Of a stretch of DNA of 64,000 nucleotides, positions 22,502 through 34,808 are shown piece by piece. The stretch is from Callorhinus ursinus (taxonomy: Eukaryota; Chordata; Mammalia; Carnivora; Otariidae): NCBI RefSeq assembly GCF_003265705.1, contig NW_020312788.1:6712937-6776936 (forward strand), written 5' to 3'. A program made the translations under genes and the position numbers. How positions within the stretch are numbered: position 1 is the first letter of the stretch; each line of letters starts with the position of its first letter. The notes below the pieces were generated by a model, which was not told the origin of the DNA, ran no database searches, and was given only the letters and a program-made list of their open reading frames with translations.

Positions 22502-22517
22502 GGAAGAATGTATTTTT
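22502..22517. repeat. Target-site duplication of the full-length L1, 5' copy
   Basis: GGAAGAATGTATTTTT, identical to 15418-15433. Confidence 0.97.
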
Positions 22518-22599
22518 AATCAAAATTAGTCAACCATCTCTACTAAATAACAAGAAAGTGCTTCATACAGCAAGAGTTAAGAAATATATAGTATATGAA

Positions 22600-22745
22600 A
22601 TAAATTTATAAAATACACAAATATATCTATGTGTATGTATACATATATATTTGTGTATTTCGTTGTGTTGTGTATTTATTGTGGTATGTATGTATATATG
22701 TATATGTATATATATGAATGTCTATATATATATAGGCACATATAT
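22600..22745. repeat. AT/TATG low-complexity tract
   Basis: ATATATGTATATGTATATATATG-type repeats, the continuation of the tract at 15171-15417 across the L1 insertion. Confidence 0.85.
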
Positions 22746-23618
22746 AGTATGAAATAAAAGCATGCTGTTCCTTACTTTCTCCAGTTGGAATTTTAGTCTC
22801 TACTGAACCGATCATGTATTTCAATACATTTGTGTAACTTCTGCAAATCTCTTAACCTCTTTTCATAAATCCCAGCAGAGCCAAAATTGGGCTTGCAATA
22901 ACACTCTAAAGATTCACAGAACACAGCTGCTTTACTTTCCCCTTTAGCCAAGTTGTGGCTGAAGAGTTTTAAATGGAGTAAATAGATCCATTCCTTTGGC
23001 TTTCATTCCACAGCAGTGTTTAATAGGAAGTTACCATGGTGTGGAAATAGTAAATAGAAGCTCTATAAGGAAAAAAGAACACACATTGAGATTTTCTCAG
23101 AAGCTGCTTCCATATAAAATAAGATGTGAGTATTCAAGGTATTTTTTTTCTTCCAAGACTGATGAGTTTTTTGGTTATTTCATATGCGAAAGACAATGGT
23201 CCTTGAACAGTGTATTAAAAATATCTGATCAATATATGTATTAATGATGAAAGTTACTACCGTGTCCTTCAACAAATATCCTTATCTAATAACCTGACGT
23301 CTTGGTATCAGATCCATGTATCAGGGTTAAAAGAGTTTCACTGGGGCTTGTAGGATGTCAGGATATAGAACAGAATCACTAAGTTAAAAAGGTGCATTGT
23401 TTTCAACCCAGTGTTCTTTAGAAGTTTAGATAGGGGAAAAAATAAACAAAAATAAAATTTAAAATATTTCAATAAACAATGTTAATTTTTAACTTAAAAC
23501 TATTTAAATGTATTGAAATATGAAAATATGATATAATTTAAGAAAATATTTTCTTTCAGACCACTGTGAATATTTGGTCATAAAACCATCCTTAACCAGA
23601 AAGGTAAAGATTAATTTA
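22746..23618. other. Unique sequence, no gene recognised
   Basis: No transposable element or coding signal I can support. The 82-codon plus-strand frame at 22996-23244 lacks any domain. Confidence 0.4.
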
Positions 23619-23634
23619 AAAAATGCGTAAAATA

Positions 23635-23772
23635 GGGGCACCTGGGTGGCTCAGTCATTAAGCATCTGCCTTCGGCTCAGTGGGAGGCCTGCTTCTCCCT
23701 CTCCTACTCCCCCTGCTTGTGTTCCCTCTCTCGCTGTGTCTCTGTCAAATAAATAAAATAAAATAAAATAAA
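23635..23772 (+). mobile_element. CAN-SINE portion with internal deletion
   Basis: The head is GGGGCACCTGGGTGGCTCAG. After CTTCGGCTCA the element jumps to GTGGGAGGCCTGCTTCTCC. About 55 bp present in intact copies (compare 57720-57775) are missing between two short TCA/GCTCA repeats. The tail is (AAATA)n. Confidence 0.88.
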
Positions 23773-24019
23773 ATGAATGAAGGGGGGAAATCAGAGGGGG
23801 AGATGAACCATGAGAGACGATGGATTCTGAAAAACAAACTGAGGGTTCTGGGGGCCGTGGGAGGATGGGTTAGCCTGGTGATGGGTATTAAAGAGCACGT
23901 TCTGCATGGAGCACTGGGTGTTATACGCAAATAATGAATCATGGAACACTACATCAAAAGCTAATGATGTAATGTATGGTGATTAACATAACATAATAAT
24001 AAATAAAATGAAATAAAAT
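23635..24019 (+). mobile_element. Chimeric SINE-L1 insertion sharing one target-site duplication
   Basis: A CAN-SINE (23635 to about 23772) is followed directly, after its AAATAAAATAAAATAAAA tail, by the last 230-240 bp of the L1 3' UTR (AAGGGGGGAAATCAGAGG to ATGGTGATTAACATAACA), also on the plus strand, and a second A-rich tail. One direct repeat encloses both: AAAAATGCGTAAAATA (23619-23634) and AAAAATGTGTAAAATA (24020-24035), 15 of 16 matching, the difference being a CpG-type C/T. Known mechanism: during target-primed reverse transcription the enzyme can jump from L1 RNA to another RNA, leaving a 5' partner-(A)n-L1 3' structure. That fits. A SINE landing inside an L1 would leave L1 on both sides, which is not seen. 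Confidence 0.85.
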
Positions 24020-24275
24020 AAAAATGTGTAAAATATACTCTCATGGAGATGAAAATCTAACTGTAATATAGATAGCCTAGGCTTTTTCTATTTTTTCTGT
24101 GATATTCGAAACTAGTTAGAGAGAATAGAATTTAATTTAATTAGGTATTCCCAACTCATAAGTCTTAACCATGAATCCCAGCCATTTAACTTAAGAACAA
24201 GATTTAATCTTTTTTAATGATTTTTGTATTGAAATATTTTGAACAAACAGCAAATTCAATTAACTAGCACTTTTT

Positions 24276-24473
24276 CTTTTTTTAAGATTTTACTTATTTA
24301 TTTGACAGAGAGAGACACAGCGAGAGAGGGAACACAAGCAGGGGGAGTGGGAGAGGGAGAAGCAGGCTTCCCGCTGAGCGGGGAGCCCATGTGGGGCTCA
24401 ATTCCAGGACCCTGGGATCACGACCCGAGCCGAAGGCAGTCACCCAACGACTGAGCCACCCAGGCGCCCCTCT
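24276..24473 (-). mobile_element. CAN-SINE, full length
   Basis: Minus-strand head GGGGCGCCTGGGTGGCTCAGT and AAATAAGTAAAATCTTAAAAA-type tail. The flanks share a perfect 12-bp duplication CTAGCACTTTTT (24264-24275 and 24474-24485). Confidence 0.95.
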
Positions 24474-24485
24474 CTAGCACTTTTT

Positions 24486-27184
24486 TTTTTTTTTTGCCCT
24501 GAATCCAGTAACAAGGAGCAGTAAATTCAAGGCCAGTTTACATGCAGTTCCATTTTGTATGTTTCCAACCAATTTTTCATTAACTTACCATCAAAATGGT
24601 ACTTGGGCACCACATGACATTATTTACTTAATCTTTTAAATTCATTTGGTAAAAGGTGTTTCTGAGTTTTTTTTTTTTTAATGTGTTTCTGAGTTTTTAT
24701 CACAAGCCGGATATGACGAGTATAGATGAAACAGCAATACGTTGGTGGTACAAAGCTACAGAATGGAGCAATCTGAAGAGGAGAGAAAGTACATGCCATA
24801 TATATAACATTCCTCTCTTTCCTCCTTCCATCTTGCATCTTTCCACAGTACTGTGGGGATCAGACAAAATTTTGATTTACGATTTCTTTCAAATTTTGGC
24901 TGCTGAAATTACCACCTGCTCTGAATGCTATGCATAGTAAAAGCATCGGAAGGATGCTCAGTTCTTTCTATGCTGTGAATTTTGGAGCCTGTTTATATGA
25001 AGATGATAAGAAGTGAGTAATTGTGCATAATAAGACACTGGATGAGAGAAACAGTGAAGACAGAGGCTTCAGACATGTTGTTTGGCTTGTGTTTGTTTTG
25101 TTTTTGTTTGTTTTTATCATAGCAATTGGTCTTTGAGCATCAGAAGACCTTTAAGTCAGCTCTATTTGTCCTGAGTGTGGGAGAATGTTCCAACCAAGAC
25201 AGTCCCTGGCTTTCATAAGTAGGTTTAATGACTTTTGCTTCCAGGTAGACTCCAGAGGGGAAGCACTAAAAATTAACAAGTAGCATGATTGTGTCATAAG
25301 AAAAAGTTGTAAATTGCGGTTTACAATGAATTATCTATAAATAAATACCCATATATCTACCGGGAACACTCTTAAATAATGAAAGCAACTTGAAGTTACA
25401 TGTACTAGAATTGGAGGACAGACCATGGTACACAATATCGCATCTTCTTCCCTGAAAGCGAATGACAGAAAAGAGAGCTGATTGCAGCCTCTGAAGCAAA
25501 CACCTTATTTGCGGGAGACTATGTAATTGTTTTAATTCCATTTTACCAAGCCATTTGCTTTGACATTTTTCATGATAGAAATGAGATGATTTAGGTAGAT
25601 AAGTATATGTGATGGATATTTTAAAGAGGTTACCTGACTGGTACAAATATATTTAAATTAAGGTTTCGATATGACACTTTTGAATATAGGCAAAAAGATA
25701 CATTTATCTGTTTTATTAAGCCCCTGTTAAGTTTTCTTTAAATACTAGATTACGATGTCAATGATTTACTTACATGAATATTGTTCCTGTTTTCCTCCTA
25801 ACACAATTATATTAAATTTTAATGACATCAATTGTAATATCTTACTGGTATCTGGAAGCTGTGGAGAGCCCAAAGCTTTTATACAAATTTATATGTATAA
25901 AGCTCTCACTGATATACTTTGCCAGTAGATATTTTACCTTGAGTAGTCAGCTCTGCAAATCCCTTCCCACAAAAGATTAAAAACATCCTCCTATTACATC
26001 TAGAGATTTCTTTTTGTTATTCAAAGCCATGAATAAATTTAAGAAAAATGTATATGATTTTAATGCCTTAAACCAGAAAGCTTCCTTGATTCCTATTAAA
26101 AAATGGAATATTTAATGTTTTCCTTCTTCTGTGGTACTTTTTTGATATTGTAGCAAAGAACAAAAAAGAATTCTGAGAACATATAAAACAAAAAACTGTG
26201 TTTGAAGTATTATAATAAAACAACCTTCTTCCTTTAATGCTAAGTCCCTTTTTAATGAAGATCTTCTGGCAGCTCTTGAATGTATAACTAGTTTATATCA
26301 TGGGATGAAGCTGTCTGTTCTGATGATTGACATGAGCCCACATTACAATGTGATTCTGAAAATTAGTCCATAGAGGTCCTTTTCAGGTACTTCTCAGACT
26401 GAGAGCTGCCCTCCAACTACAGTAGAGCCTTTTTAACCCCACTCATTGGTATTCTAATCTGGAAGTGCTGTCCTGCCTTTTAAATAACTCAGGCATTCAG
26501 GCTCATACCCCCCTTGACACATTACTTAGCCAAAGGATTCAAATGAGATTCAAGAAACATGCAGTATAGCACAAAGGGATTGGAATATGCACAATTAATA
26601 ATCACACAGTTAATTCATTTTTAATGCAGGGAGGATTTCTGAAATTTCACATTGAGATTTGTAACACAAAGTAATAGCTGTCTACCCTGATTACATTTCC
26701 AAAATTCCAAAATATAAGCACTATGCTTAAGCAATTATTTTCATTTTAAATAGATTTTCCTAAAGGTATAGCTTGAAGTCACATTAAGGTTATGACACAA
26801 ACTGATACAATTTGAAAATAAGACACCTTACTGTCCAGCAGATATTGTACAAATAAATAAATGCAATAAGAGTTTTTGCAAGAAGGGAAGAAGGGAAGCA
26901 GGTACGTCTCTGATTAGGAAGGGTTGGGGTTTTGACTACTCAGGTCAAAGCCAGCCAAGTACATTACACATTGCGATGTTTTATCTCTCTCATTGTTTTC
27001 TTTTAGATAAGTATTGTTATATATCCTATGCTAAAGACCTTGCTGCCCGTGTTTGAGAGGTGTGCTTATAGTTCATGGCAGTAAGAATGTCAGTAGAACC
27101 ACAACCGCCTGAAGGTTTTAGAACTACAACCAGGAGTACAACCAACCATCGGACCAATAACTAGTTGCTAGATTGTATGTACGG
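24486..27184. other. Unique AT-rich sequence, no gene recognised
   Basis: No repeat family recognised apart from short homopolymers. The frames at 24656-24937 and 25335-25646 (93 and 103 codons) have no domain and no conserved context. Confidence 0.4.
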
Positions 27185-27580
27185 ATAATCAGTAAATGCA
27201 TTTATTCACCATTTACACGCTGTATGTCTTCTATATGCCAGACAATGATGGTGAAAGCAGGGAACAGGAGAGACAAAATTCCAGCTCTTATATAACTTAA
27301 ATTCTAGTATACAATAAATGGACATGACCAATTCAGAGAATGATAACTACTATGCAGAAAAATAGAGCATGGCAAGAGGATGGAGTGATAAGGGGTGGAA
27401 AAGAGGGGAGCAATCACTAGGAGGTGGAGTTTGGGTGAGAGATCTGAATGAACCACGAGAGAATACGTGGGGAGCATATGAGGCAGAGGAGTGAGCAAGA
27501 ACAAAGCCTGAGGAGGTCATGAATGTCTCAGGGTTGAAGAAACCCAGTATGGCTAGTGTAAGACTAGACTGGGCAGAAGC
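27185..27580 (+). repeat. Ancient interspersed repeat, family unassigned
   Basis: Carries the block order of a common old mammalian repeat: TTTATTCACC...CTATATGCCAGAC, GGGAACAGGAGAGACAAAATTCC, TAAATTCTAGTATACAATAAATGG, ATGATAACTACTATGCAG, then GAGATCTGAATGAACC and GTATGGCTAGTGTAAGACTAG. It shares this order with 51548-52110 on the same strand. I do not know its exact family name. Confidence 0.5.
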
Positions 27581-30520
27581 AATGTCTCACAATCAATCAG
27601 TTCATCATTTCTGGGCCTAAAAGAAACATTAGAGTCGTTTAACTCATTGCATAATCTATTTTGATCCACTGTGCTTTTCCTTACAGAAATAGCGTAGGAG
27701 TCAAGCCAGAGTCAACATACAGAAAATGTAGTAAAGGTATGACTTTGTGGGGAATTAGATTAAGTGGTGACATCTCTCTTTTAAAACATTTATTATCAAA
27801 CACCTGCATCAGCTGCCTGGGATAATTATTGTGTAGCTTATAGCTTCAACAATATCACGTATTTTTAAATCATTTATGGTTTACAGTGACTTGCAATCAT
27901 ACCAATGGAAGCTTCACAGAGAATCTGAGTAATGCAATTGGGCCAGTCATCTTCAGATATTGGTACCTGTACTTTCCCCAAAGATTCAGTACCTCTCCAT
28001 TACCTTCCCTTCCCTCCTCCCCAAAGCCTTACCTAACCTTCTAAACTGAAGTAAAAGGAGTAAATCTATTTTTCATGGGAACCAGGCTGTGTCCAAAACT
28101 TTAAGGATGGTTGGTGTATCCCAGTCCCATAGAATAGTGGAATTAGGTTTTATATGAAATAGCTTTTTTGGTCTGCACACAAATGTCCTCAGACTTTGTT
28201 TCGGAAACTATTTCCAGCCAGGGATCTGATGCTAGCTACCAATTTTTTCTGCAATCAATTTTATGAAAAGTGCAGATAGATTTTTGGGTAACAGCTTTGA
28301 CGTTTTCTAGGCTAATTCAATGCAAGCTGCCTTCTTTCCGCTCTATTTTCCATTTTTCTTCTATCCTTTCCTTTATTTCTTTTCTTTACTTGTGAATTAC
28401 TGGGATGGGCACATGACCTTAGCCTGGAACACTAATGCTAATTTTTAAGCATGACTAGCTTTCAATCTCTAGACCACAGAGAAAGATAAACTAGTTTTAT
28501 TTGCTGTCTTACTTTTACTAGAGTCCTGAAGAGTGAAATCATTCATGCATAGGTAATTGCTCTAGTGATTTTCCTTGATCTGCACGTGTGATTGTAATTT
28601 ATAAGTACCAATTGGGTAATTGCTGGGAAAGGTTTCAAAAGCAAATGTTTCTAATGTATAGTTGACACAATGTGTTCCCAATTGATTATATTATTTACAA
28701 TATTAATGAACCTGATATTTTTCTTCCATCAAGGGCAACATTAGGTTTACCTAATGCTCAGCAGCGTGACTGGTGCATATCTTTGCTTAGGAGAAGGTTG
28801 GGAAGGAAGGGTAGCTCTCTTTCTAAGATGTTATCCTCTGCAGAACTATCCACAACCCATATGCTGGTCTGGTGCACAGAGCACAAATTAGGTCACAATC
28901 ATGAATGCCTAGAATACAGAAGTTGAGAGATATTTTGGTTTTAAACTCTCAATATCATTCCCCTTTAACAAACTTGAATCTCAGAAGATGGCAAAAATTT
29001 TGTAACAAGAAGCACACAATACTACATTTATTATATCTTTCAGAAGATTAATCCATTAAAAAATTGTTGCTAATAGTAGTTTAAAAGGGAATAAGATAAA
29101 AATCCTTTCAACAGAAGTTTTCCACTTGTAGGCTGTGCCAGGTCTAAAGTCAAAGAGAACGTTTATATTCATGGATTTGTGCTTGGCAGTTTCATTGTCA
29201 AATATTCACAACTGGATATTACAAAAATAAAAACAAAACCCAAAAAAGAACAACAACAAAAACAAAAACAAAACTCTGTCGCCTAAGTGGATGAATGGTC
29301 CGTTTGGAGAGGAAATGAGAACATTGCCCCAAAGTCAAGAAGCAGATTTGAATAATTTCTAATGTAATTATACCCTTTCCTTTTGGAAGGCACTCCCAGA
29401 GGCCTCCAAAATAAGAGAGAAAAGTGGAATTCCCGTGGCTCTCTGTGGAAGTTTAATGCTCCTTTTCTCAGTCTTGACATATCTCCAATTACAGCTTGGG
29501 AATCAGAGTAGACCCACAAGGCATTTCAGCCTTGTGGCTTTGCCTCTTCATTCCTCAAGTGTGCTTCATAAGAGCAGATCACACATGCCTGGGGAAGCAG
29601 AATGAGAGCACCTTTCTACCAAGTTGTGATATGGGGTCCTCAGCCCAGAATGAAGGCACAGAGGAATCCTACGGTCTTGGAGGTCTTTACAACAGCAATT
29701 TACCCCCTCTCTGTCCCACATGTTTTTAAAAGAAAGAACTGAGTGGAGTAAAAATGGGCCTCTATCATGCCAGATATAGAAAAGAGATGGAGGAAAAAAA
29801 AAACTATTTGGATTTTTCCAGTTTTAATTTCTCTACCATTGGGAGGAAATGTTGTCTAGAAAGACAACACAACTGCACTGGTTGTTTATATTTAAGTTAA
29901 GTAAGGATCACTTTAAGTGTAGCCTTCCTAATTATCACAACATATTTAATAATGCATAGGCTCACTGATGAGCTGGCATAGAAGGGATACAGATTAGAAG
30001 GGAATCCTTATTATAATTAAATCCATTTACAGATCTCTATCCGAAGGAGAACTGCACCATGAGATAGTAGGGATGTGTACTACCACACTCCATGGGCTGA
30101 TAGGGATTCACTGTGGTACAGAAGGCTAATTAATGCATTTGAGTAAGAAAATGGAGATTTTTTAACGAGAAGGTGTAATTTTTCTGGTCATTTTTTAAAT
30201 TATCTTGTCCATTCTTTCTACTTCTGCATTTACTAAAAAGAAAAGGACTTTAGGCCAGTTCGTAGACATTTATTTTCTGTTCCTCTTTATATTTATATTG
30301 TGTTTATTTTCTATTTCTTTCTAGATTTTTGTTGTCATTTCTCCAAAGATCTCAAAGTACTTTTCCAAAATTTATGAAAAAGCAATGAACATCACTAACA
30401 GGGATTCAAAGGAAGAAGGAGAACAACTTGTAAGGATAGTAGTAGAAAGACATTCACCGAAGTACCTGACTGAAAAAAAAAAAAATCTTTTCTCTGAATT
30501 GACCCATTCACTATTCTTCT
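27581..30520. other. Unique sequence, no gene recognised
   Basis: Nothing assignable. It contains an A-rich CAAAAA-type run near 29225-29275 and several 70-85-codon frames on either strand without domains. Confidence 0.4.
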
Positions 30521-30532
30521 CTCAAACATTTT

Positions 30533-30731
30533 TTAAAAAAATTTTATTTATTTACTTGTCAGAGAGACAGACAGAGAGAGAGAGAAAGCACAAGCAGGGA
30601 GAGCAGAAGGCAGAGGGACAAGAAGTCTCCGCACCAAGCAAGGATCCCGATATGGGACTCGATCCCAGGACCCTGGGATCACGACCTGAGCAGAGGGCAG
30701 ACGCTTAACCGACTGAGCCACCCACAAGTCC
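30533..30731 (-). mobile_element. CAN-SINE
   Basis: Minus-strand CAN-SINE, head slightly diverged (GGGACTTGTGGGTGGCTCAG). Tail AAATAAATAAAATTTTTTTAA. Target-site duplication CTCAAACATTTT at 30521-30532 and 30732-30743. Confidence 0.94.
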
Positions 30732-30743
30732 CTCAAACATTTT

Positions 30744-33412
30744 AATCAAATAGTTTAGACTATACACTCCAAATCTTAAACATTTCTTTGCCATCAGTAC
30801 TTAACTTTGAAATGAGAGCAATCATCTCTGTCAAGACTGGCTCTAGGTGGTTGGAGTGGGAGGCTGATTTGTGGTTCATCACGAGTGGTATAACAATGCC
30901 TTGATCATCAAGTAGTCCTCTCCAGCAGTTCCATATTTATAGTTGCTTTTATGGCTTAAGGCAGTGGTACCAGTAGCCTTCTATTATCTGAGAGAGATAT
31001 TAAATTAATAATTTAGATTTCATCAATACATTAATTAAAATGCCTGAAATACTTAGCCTGTCCTCAACAAAATACTAGGTACACAGTATTTGTGAAAGGA
31101 ATAAAATTTCATCAATAATTCAAAATTCATGTGACCTATTTTTTCTCATACAAATACCAAACATAGATAACAGAAGCAACTTAAAATATTTTAATAGTGT
31201 TTTTCCATTTAATTTGTACTTACATCTTTATCATGATTCTTTGTGCCTGCCCAAGATTTGAGAGCTGTTATCTCATGCTATATGACTACTTAGATTGTAT
31301 TCAATTGTTTGATCTATTTTTGGATGATTGTGAATGTAAATGGTACATAAAGGAATAGGTGTTATCTTTGGATTATCAAGATTTCTCTCCTTAGCAGAAA
31401 TTGCAAGTAGTGCCTGTTGCTCACATTGAAAAATCACCTTGATTTGATGGTACTCTTGGGTACAATTTCCACTCTCCCATTTTGGAGAGCTTTTTCACCA
31501 TAAATACATTTTAAAACACAAAATGAGGTGATTTGGCCCATTTTGCTATGTATATAATTTAACCTTCAAAGGATTATGGTCTATGGAGCAAACAGGTTAA
31601 TAGGAAGGTTTTAAAAAGACATTTTTTCATCTGATGGGACATAATCATACCTAAGGAGCTGTTATGGTCCATTGTATAAATCCTTCAAATTCATGGACTG
31701 TTGGCCCAAAACACAGTAATGGGTCCTGTAGAGCATTGAAAAATCTATCATGTTAATATAGCTCCTGCATAGATGGAGTATGAAGTTTATTCTCCCATCC
31801 ATGCCTTGGGAGATGTGTATGTAATTCTCCTATTAATAGACTTGATTCCTGTAACCCAGATGGGATGCTTTGCCAAGCCCTTTACATGTGAAGTAAAAAT
31901 TTCTTCTCAGGATTTACACTGAAACCAATGAAAGTAACATATTCCTGTAAAACACTGCCACGTCTAACAAAAATATTTGCTTGTTCAGACGTCCCAGAGG
32001 AATCACACCTCTTCACGTTTGTAAAGCAACAAAGACCTTTTTTAAAGTTGTTAGTTTACAAATCAGTACCTGAAAAAATTCAATTGTATCCAGCTAAATG
32101 CCAAGGTACAGTCCCGTCAAAACTCCTTTCATTGATGTTGGCAAGAATGATTTTGTTCTGAACACATATGCATATTTCTACTGTTATAGACTGAGGGCCC
32201 TTTGGAACACCTACAATGTTCTCTATCACAACTTCTCAGTTCCTCTTCATCTTATTTTCTTCCTTTCCCCCCAGAGCTGTAAAAGCAAAGGATATTGGCA
32301 GCACTATTTTATGATCACTCAGAGTACAAACCTGCAATGTCAGAGAACCCTTGATCCTAATCTCTGTTTCTGTCCTTAACTGCACAGAGATAATGGGACT
32401 CAGAGGCTGGGACCAATGCAGGGTATAATCCAGCCTGTAGGGCCCCTTTCCACTCAGCAGGCCCTGATGGAGTGGTGGTAGTGGATGAAGGGGTATTTCT
32501 ACACAGTTTTCGTCTAACTAGAAAGGACAGAGGAGATGAAACAATGTCTTCCCTCTGTGTTAACAATGTCAACCCATTTTCCAGACACACATTATTATCA
32601 TGAGTTTCAGTGCCAAGTCTGACAAGTTTTTAATTTTTAAAATTTACCATGACAGGGGCTTGGCAAGTACATTTCTTCATTATCCTCTTTATTTCCCTCT
32701 GTAGACCGTGTCACTGTCACAGGGGACTCTTAAAGGAGTCAGGTGTAGCCCCTTTCCTTAACTTTCAGAATGCTTTGTTGAAATTTCTGGGCTTTGCCAA
32801 GGCAAAAACAAAGATATGCCAAGAAAGTGTTATCTCAATGCTGAGAACCTCACTGAGGTTCAGAGAATAGAATGAATATAATGTAGGCTGCCATGGAGTA
32901 TGATGTCATACAAGTGCCGGCTGCAATTGATAGGCTCAGGGAAGGACTCGTAAAACAAATTGCAGTCCTTTCTCTAGTTACTGTCTGCAGGCCTCAAACA
33001 ACTGTCCAGCAGTTTGGGTACTTTACCCAAGCCGAACCCATCAGGCTCTGACATCATTTTAGGAAAAAAGAAAGTGTCTGCAAGATCAGTTTCTCTCTGG
33101 GCATTTGATGCCATGCCATATGCAATTTGGGAGAAATCAACAGCCATCTTCTCTGCTCAGAAGATGAGAACAGCAATAGTTGGTCTGCAAAGAGAAAGAG
33201 AATAAATTGCAAAGAATGGAAGCCAGATAGGAAGGGAGACTCCTAATGTTACTTGTGTCCTTGAATGTAGTTGTCTCTTTGTCCTTAAAATGAATTCCTC
33301 CTGTCTCTTAAATCAAGATTTGGATTTGGTTTTTGTTACATGCAATCTAAAGTCCTAGTTTATACCTAAGTGTATTTCCTAAGAATAAAATCTATTTCCA
33401 AGTACTAGAAAA
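30744..33412. other. Unique sequence, no gene recognised
   Basis: No transposable element or exon that I can support. Frames at 31928-32379 and 32649-32870 are below 95 codons, without domain. Slightly higher G+C around 32380-32560. Confidence 0.4.
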
Positions 33413-33421
33413 ATATATCTT

Positions 33422-33607
33422 GGGGCGCGTAGGTGGCTCAGTTGGTTGAGCGTCCAACTCTTGATTTTGGCTCAGGTCCTGATCTCACGGTTGTGGGATT
33501 GAGGCCTGGGTTGCGCTCCAAGCTCAGCAGGGAGTCTTCTTGAGATTCTCTCCCTCTCCCCCTCCCCCACTAAAATAAATAAATAAATCCTTTAAAAATA
33601 TATACAT
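33422..33607 (+). mobile_element. CAN-SINE, older subtype
   Basis: Head GGGGCGCGTAGGTGGCTCAGT followed by CAACTCTTGATTTTGGCTCAGG and CTTGAGATTCTCTCCCTCTCCC, the pattern of older CAN-SINE copies, also seen in the outer copy at 36256. Short direct repeat ATATATCTT at 33413-33421 and 33608-33616. Confidence 0.9.
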
Positions 33608-33885
33608 ATATATCTTGTTTTATAATAATTACATAATTTGTTCTATTTGAAATAGACTAATGGTTGCAACTGATTTTAAAAACAGCTTCAGAAAAATGTA
33701 GATCTCTTCCCAAGTTTTTAAATGTTTTATACAGTACATTGAGTTAGATCTTAAATATAGAACAATTTTAAATTCTAAGGTTAAATTGAGAGCAAAAACC
33801 TAAGTTTTACATTTTAATCATATTTAACTGTATTGACTTTGTTTATTGTTTATGTTAATTTTAAGCTTTAAAGTAAACCTCAACA

Positions 33886-34241
33886 AATTATGCAAGACTG
33901 TTGAATCGCAGATCTGTACCTCTGAAACAAATAATACATTATATGTTAAAAAAAAAAAAGAAGAAGAAGAAGAAGATAGCAGGAGGGGAAGAATGAAGGG
34001 GGGGAAATCGGAGGGGGAGATGAAACCATGAGAGACGATGGACTCTGAAAAGCAAACTGAGGGTTCTAGACGGGAGGGGGTGGGAGGATGGGTTAGCCTG
34101 GTGATGGGTATTAAAGAGGGCACGTTCTGCATGGAGCACTGGGTGTTATACACAAACAATGAATCATGGAACACTGCATCAAAAACTAATGATGTAATGT
34201 ATGGTGATTAACATAATGTAATAATAAAATAAAAAAATAAA
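33886..34241 (+). mobile_element. 5'-truncated L1 (3' UTR only)
   Basis: Begins AATTATGCAAGACTGTTGAATC and covers the last 350 bp of the same L1 3' UTR type as the full-length copy, ending GTGATTAACATAATG...AATAATAAAATAAAAAAATA. Perfect 17-bp target-site duplication TAAAGTAAACCTCAACA at 33869-33885 and 34242-34258. A (GAA)n run at 33957-33976 is expanded relative to 15700-15712. Confidence 0.96.
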
Positions 34242-34258
34242 TAAAGTAAACCTCAACA

Positions 34259-34598
34259 GCCTTCAAAGCATTGGGTCTAAAAAGTATTTATTAATTGAAT
34301 TTATTTTGGAGAGAAAGGTGAATGCAAAAGTGTTTTGTGCCCTCCATTTTTTTCAAATGGTATAATGGTAGGTAAGTAAGGGACCAAAGTGAGGGATGTA
34401 GTAAAATGAGATGATCATAAAACACATCAGTGAGGACAAGTCTTCTGTCCCAGGGATGTAAAAAGTTTTGCGTTGCGGTTCGGGTGGAAGACCACCCCTC
34501 AATAGCTGTCTCAACAGATGAAGGTATACCTATCCGCCTGTATCATTCCCTAAGCCCATTAAAACTTAAGATCAGGAGATTTCAAAAACAAAAACTTG
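34259..34598. other. Unique sequence, no gene recognised
   Basis: No recognisable element. Confidence 0.4.
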
Positions 34599-34611
34599 AA
34601 AAGTAGCATAA

Positions 34612-34795
34612 GGGATGCCTGGGTGGCTCAATCAGTTAAGCGTCTGCCTTTGGCTCAGGTCATAATTCCAGAGTCCTGGGGTCGGGTCCCGCATTGGGCT
34701 CCTTGCTCAGTAGGGAGCCTGCTTCTCCCTCTGCCTGCCGCTTCCCCCACTTGTGCTTGCTCTCTCTCTCTGACAAATAAATAAAAAATCTTAAA
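34612..34795 (+). mobile_element. CAN-SINE
   Basis: Head GGGATGCCTGGGTGGCTCAA, intact middle, (CT)n and AAATAAATAAAAAATCTT tail. Perfect 13-bp duplication AAAAGTAGCATAA at 34599-34611 and 34796-34808. Confidence 0.96.
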
Positions 34796-34808
34796 AAAAG
34801 TAGCATAA

